A program made the translations under genes and the position numbers. Below the pieces are notes generated by a model. The model saw nothing but the letters and a program-made list of their open reading frames with translations. It made no database searches and was not told the DNA's origin. Of a stretch of 64,000 bases of DNA, positions 53,001 through 59,000 are shown piece by piece. The stretch comes from Ampullaceana balthica (Eukaryota > Mollusca > Gastropoda > Lymnaeidae), in NCBI GenBank assembly GCA_944989445.1, contig CALYLW010000322.1:88917-152916 (forward strand), read 5' to 3'. Each line of letters opens with the position of its first letter. The stretch's first letter is position 1.

Positions 53001-56000
53001 GATTGTCTGTATATTAGTCATTGAAGTCAAAGACAACGAATTTAAATACAACTAGCCTTACAGAATAAAACTAGTGTCTTTAGTGTTTAATATTTTCATT
53101 ATGAAATAAAACTTTTCAAAACAAGCTCAATTTTTCAAACATACCATAACTGGATTCATTGGAAACACTTGAACCTGTCCAGACATGATATTTTCTGTAT
53201 ATTAGTCATTTAAGTCAAAGACAACGAATTAAAATAGAACTAACATTACAGAATAAGAATAATGTCGTTAGTGTCCAGTAATTTCATTATGAAATTAGAC
53301 AATAGAAAACGACAGAAAAATTTATAATTAATTATAATCAAATAAGTTTTCATCTTCATAGGATTTTTAAAAACTATAACTAAATATGCGATTATTAATA
53401 TATGTAAAATAAATAAATAAATACAATTTTTTGAATTATGTGAGATTATACACATAACTACTTAAATAACATATTTTTAAAAATGTATTTTAAAAATAAC
53501 TGCAAGATCATTATGGTCAATACTCAGAACATACTAGAAATAACAACAAGATCATTATGGTCAATACTCAGAACATACTAGAAATAACTACAAGATCATT
53601 ATGGTCAATACTCAGAACATACTAGAAATGACTGCAAGATTATTATGGTCAATACTCAGAACATACTAGAAATAACTACAAGATCATTGTGGTCAATACT
53701 CAGAACATACTAGAAATAACTACAAGATCATTGTCGTCAATACTCAGAACATACTAGGAATAACTACAAGATCATTGTCGTCAATACTCAGAACATACTA
53801 GAAATAACTACAAGATCATTATGGTCAATACTCAGAACATTCAAGAGTAACTCAGTTAGTTGTACTTTTAAAAATGTTGCAATAATAGAGGATACAAAAA
53901 AGCGCAATCATATATATTTTTGCGCTCAATTATTGCTGACTGTATGTAGCCTAACGCTAAGGGACATCACTCTGCTTTTTTAAATTGGATAATCATTTTG
54001 GTTTCCAGATTAACATTAAACACCCTCCACACTATTATTAATTGAACAATTTCATGTGGACGTTCGAAAAGAGTTACATTTTGGTGCAGCAATTTGGTGC
54101 ACTGTTTTCTAAAAATTTTCGCCGTAAAAAGATATTATATGACGTTTTTGTTTTAGTTCGTATTTTAATTTTGGCAAAGGGAACGATGTAAAAAGAGGAT
54201 TTGAGTATTGTTAATTATAATATACTTTGTGTACATTTCAGGAATATTTCGTATTTATCATACAAGGATAAGTTACTTGGGCTTTTGGCACTAAAAAAAG
54301 TCGGCGCCCTGGGTGCCCTACAACCCCAATTATTAAATCTCTTTGTATATTTCAGTAAGTTTAATATTACGTATTTATCATTATCATGCAAGGAAAAGTT
54401 AGTTGGACTTTTGAAAAAGGTGGGTGTCGTAGGCGCCCTAAAAAAAAGTTGGCGCAATAGGCGCCCTAAGGGTAAATGGCGCCGCAGGCTCAACGGCACC
54501 GTAGCACAACCTAGTGTGATAATAATACATGCATTCTAAGTTAGAAATACAACGCAGCAACGATCTAATACGACTTAAGCATATAAATTAAATAAAAAAC
54601 CACTTTGCTTGTTTTGTATGCCAGAACAAACGCATAAAAACTCAACTTCTTCCTATATGGAATAATGGCGTGTTATGATTTGGCTGAATAAAATGGGAAA
54701 ATTAATTAAATACAACATTTAAAGCTTGAATTAAAATGCAAGGCAAGACATATACATATGTATAGGGATAGGAAAGGTGTATCCGTAATGCATCAGACAA
54801 TAGGGTGACAGATAGCGAAATAGGGAAATAGAGAGCAAGAATTACAAAAAATAGAAGCGAAAAAATGTCAATAAAATAAAACGAGGGATAACAAGAGGCA
54901 AACATAGAGATAGGGAGGCAGAGAGAGTTAAAGAGATTAGAGAGAAACACAGGTAGACGGATAGAGGGGGAATAATGGTGATCCTAAATATTGTAGTCAG
55001 GTGAGTCTCTAGAATCCGGTGTGTCAGGTATTCAAGGCGTGTCAGGTGTGTCAGGTGAGTCAAGTGTGTCAGTGTGTCAGGTGTGTCAGGGAGTCTGCTG
55101 TGTATTTTCGTAGATACGTAGCTACCTGGAAAGACAAGCACATTGGTTTTAAAAAAAACATCTTTTGCTTGTTTCCATGTATTAAATCAACTATCTTTAC
55201 TTGATGTCAAGTATTACTTACAAGGTTCAATGTTAACTGATATCGAGAAAGAAACAACAACAGTTCCATATTTAAAATTAGCGTCACAAATGTATACCCC
55301 GGAATCATTGCATGTTGTGACTGGTATGTGAAAACTCAGTGATGTGTTATAAGCACTGATTAAATCTTCATCATTCAAATAATCATTATGCAATGTCAAG
55401 GTCAGTGTTGTTGAGGATCTGTCGAATCCTGCGTGTAGCAGATCGCATCGTATATCTAGACTTTTGCCTTTTTCTTGATGAACGACTTTATTTCTCGGCA
55501 TTTCTATGTTGTTGACACTCATTGAAAGTAAGCCTGAAATACAGCAACAAAATAAATAATAATAATAATAATAATACAAAGTTAGTGGCACTGAATCTAG
55601 CCCAAATATAACACATTTTTACGGTATCTAACAGGTATGCAAATGATTTTGTTTCATTTAATATGTGTCAGTTAAAAGCAAACTAGATACTCGTTCGACC
55701 CGTGGCGAAGCATACGCCGCAGACTTGGTCATAGATAGTGCAAAGAAATGTGGTAAAGAACGGACACAAACTACAGCACGTGAGTGAACGTCGGGGTATG
55801 AGGGGGAAACAGCCGATGCATTATTTGTCTTGAGACATGCGCATTGCGGTTAGCTAGCTCCTTCCTCCACCCCGCAGCACCCTAGCTTAGCAACCCTAAA
55901 ATGTGATTAGCCAACTCTAGCGAGGGTTTAATCGTCATACTTATTTGCAATCATCTTGTGCTTGTTCTGGTGAATTATATATATACTAGCTGACCCACGG

Positions 56001-59000
56001 CGTAGCATACGCCGCTAATGATTTAGTGACAGGTGTAGACTTCCTGAAAGACACAGTTTTCAAAATGGTGTGGGTTTGGGCAAACGACTGTGGGTGAATG
56101 AAAAGAAGGAACTCTGGAGAGACCCGCGGCGTATCACCCGGCAAAAATGACGGAAGTTTTCAAAATAAATACACACCAGATTAAAAAATAACGTAATATA
56201 GAACTTTCATTTATTTTTATTTGATTCATTTATTATCATATATAACAATTTTATGCGGAACGTTCGAAAAGTGTTATTTTTGATGCAGTAATTTAGTGCG
56301 CACTATTAATCAAAATCGATCGCAGCGCCACCTAACTTACTTCCGTTACATCCATACATACTTACATACAGACGACGGGAATTATGTATATTGATATATA
56401 TGGTTTTAACCTTAACAAAAAGGGAATTCGTCCAAAATGTCCTCCTAATCTTAATCAACATTTTTTTTTAACATAAAAAAGAACACAAATTATTCAACAA
56501 TTTTTAGCCTTAATTATATGAAAATTCTATGTTCAGATAAACACGTGAACTGTTTTATGACAGTTATGAGAAAAAATACTACCTTTTAGATGGGGATAAA
56601 TTATTTTCCGTGATCAAACATAAATATGATATAAGTAAACTATTTATAACTTTGGTGTGTAGTCCAAGTGAAAAATCAATTAGAAAACAAAAGAGTCCGA
56701 CTGAGTCTTTTCTAAAGATATATGAAAATAACGAAGAGAAAGTAAAGGATGTAGCTTTTAGAAATCGAAATGCGAGCGAAAGCGCGACGTATAGACCATT
56801 TCAGGTAAATCAACTACATTTTTGTGACAAATCTTCTCCAAGTGATTTTATATCTTACATGTGCTCCTCTGCTAACACCGCCATTTGTCAGATCAGAGAC
56901 ATACACAATTAGATTATAGTATGTAAGTTTTCGCTCCTTTTCCATCTCGTCTTTTAGGTTCAAAAACAAACAAAAAATCATTAGAAAGCTAAAAAAAAAT
57001 AATAGCAACTCAGATGCTAGTTACGTTTTACAGGTGAAAAATAACACGAAAAATAACTCCACTGTTTTATTTTTTTAATTTGTATAAACATTTCCTTCAG
57101 TTTATTCTTACCGTCGTGCAATGCCATGCAGAGAAAACTATTTTGAATGTTACAAGAGACATCAATCAGCCTTGAATCTGAATAGATTTGGACGCAACGC
57201 TTCTGATCATTTTCATCGTCTGGTCCTTCGTACCAAATTGATGGTTCTTTGTACAAAAGAGAAGAATATCTCTTAAGTTTACTGTTGTCAGCCAACCACA
57301 AGAAACTTCCTTTCTTTCCATGACTGCTGGCTCCTACCCACAATGGAGCTCGAAGTCCTCTATATCCTGTCAAGAAGAAAACCACATTCAAATTAGAAAT
57401 TAACGTGATAATTTATGGCGTTCACAGAACATTTAAAATTGAAATAGTGGTTATTATTTTATATATGGATAATTGAGATTTTGGTTCGTTAGAAATACTA
57501 TTCGATTTTATGAATACACCCAAACCTCGTGGTTTTATATGAAAACATCACACAATCTTTAATTCTTAGACTCAAAACTGCAATTACACATTGATAACAC
57601 ACATCTTTGTTGGCTAGATTCAATACTGCAATTATTGATAACACACAACTTTGTTGGCTAGATTCAATACTGCAATTATTGATAACACACAACTTTGTTG
57701 GCTATATTCAATACAGCAATTATTGATAACACACAACTTTGTTGGCTACATTCAATACTGCAATTTCTGATAACACACAACTTTGTTGGCTAGATTCAAT
57801 GCTGAAATTATTGATAACACACAACTTTGTTTGCTAGATTCACAAGGCAGCAGATTTTGAGAGACACATTTGCATTTAATGTGCTTGGGATATCAGGGCT
57901 CGGCAAAAAACAATTTAAAAAAGTGACAAAATTAGACAGCTTTAAGCAGTTTTAATTCGAAACTTCTGTTTTTTAAAGAATTTTGCAAATACAATGAAAG
58001 GAGATACTGTAATTGTGTAATGGCATAGAATTTACTTTCACGAAATAGAAAGTTCGTTCGCCCCATGTTTTAGAATGTCTCTAAGCAACAGATAGAATAC
58101 GAGTGTCCAGAAGAGCGTAGCTGTTGAGTGGGAGAGTAGACAGAGAGAATTGAGTCAGAATAGAAGTTTTGCAGATAACGGACGGTTTGTAACTGATTTC
58201 TGTATGCACAAGAAGCGTATCGTATCCAATAGATACAATGCGATTTTTATAACTTTTATCCTTGTATACCTAATGTAATCAGATACATAAATACAATTTA
58301 ATGAAACATACTTTTTTATTAAAATTTACATTTTTAAAAATTGTTCTTACCTTGATATGTATTAATATTCTCTGTAAGTGTGTGAAGCTGGAATGTTGAA
58401 TAAATGCGTGCAAGTATAAGCCCAGATTCCTGACAAAATCGCTGATGCAATGAATAGAAAAAAAGGACAGTCATGACATTTAAAAAAAGAAATTGTTTAT
58501 TGTTTTATGAAAAAAGAGAAAAAACAATTTTGTAAAGGCTAAACCATGTGCAATAAGATAAGGGATTTACTTTAATAAGAACTTTGGAATCACTAATCAT
58601 TAAAAATAATATCCAATAGATACGCGATACGTCACGTGCCGTAGCTTGAGGTCTTTGGATCTAGCCCACATTTACCATAATAAAAGATATTGATGAAAGA
58701 CTATCGCTGACTTGGAGAGGAGATGGGTGCCGTCAATTCTAAAAGCTTCTAATGGAAACATATCAACTCCTACGACCATGACGTCACGGGGAAAAATTGC
58801 ATTCAGAGCAAAGATAACCTGGTCGCATATTCTTGCTATTTTTTAATTCCGATTCTTTAAAGCATAAAAAAATCATATGAAAATCCGTTACCTGTGCGCG
58901 TTTGTAGCTGAGTTCATGATTGTATAGATGATAGCATCGGCCACCAACAAGGAATACATTTCTACCGTCACAGTTATACGCAAAGTTAGCTGGAAACAAA

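Larger units (their letters stand above)
52920..53298. repeat. 190-bp tandem duplication containing a whole micro-exon
   Basis: 52920-53108 and 53109-53298 are about 85% alike. Both contain the 30-nt exon with acceptor and donor (exon starts 190 bp apart) and the TATATTAGTCATT...GACAACGAATT intronic part. Confidence 0.88.

Noticed and set aside
54215..54539. Paired open frames rich in GAL and RAPT
   Set aside because: They lie in a dispersed repeat also found at 45525-45735; no coding constraint visible.
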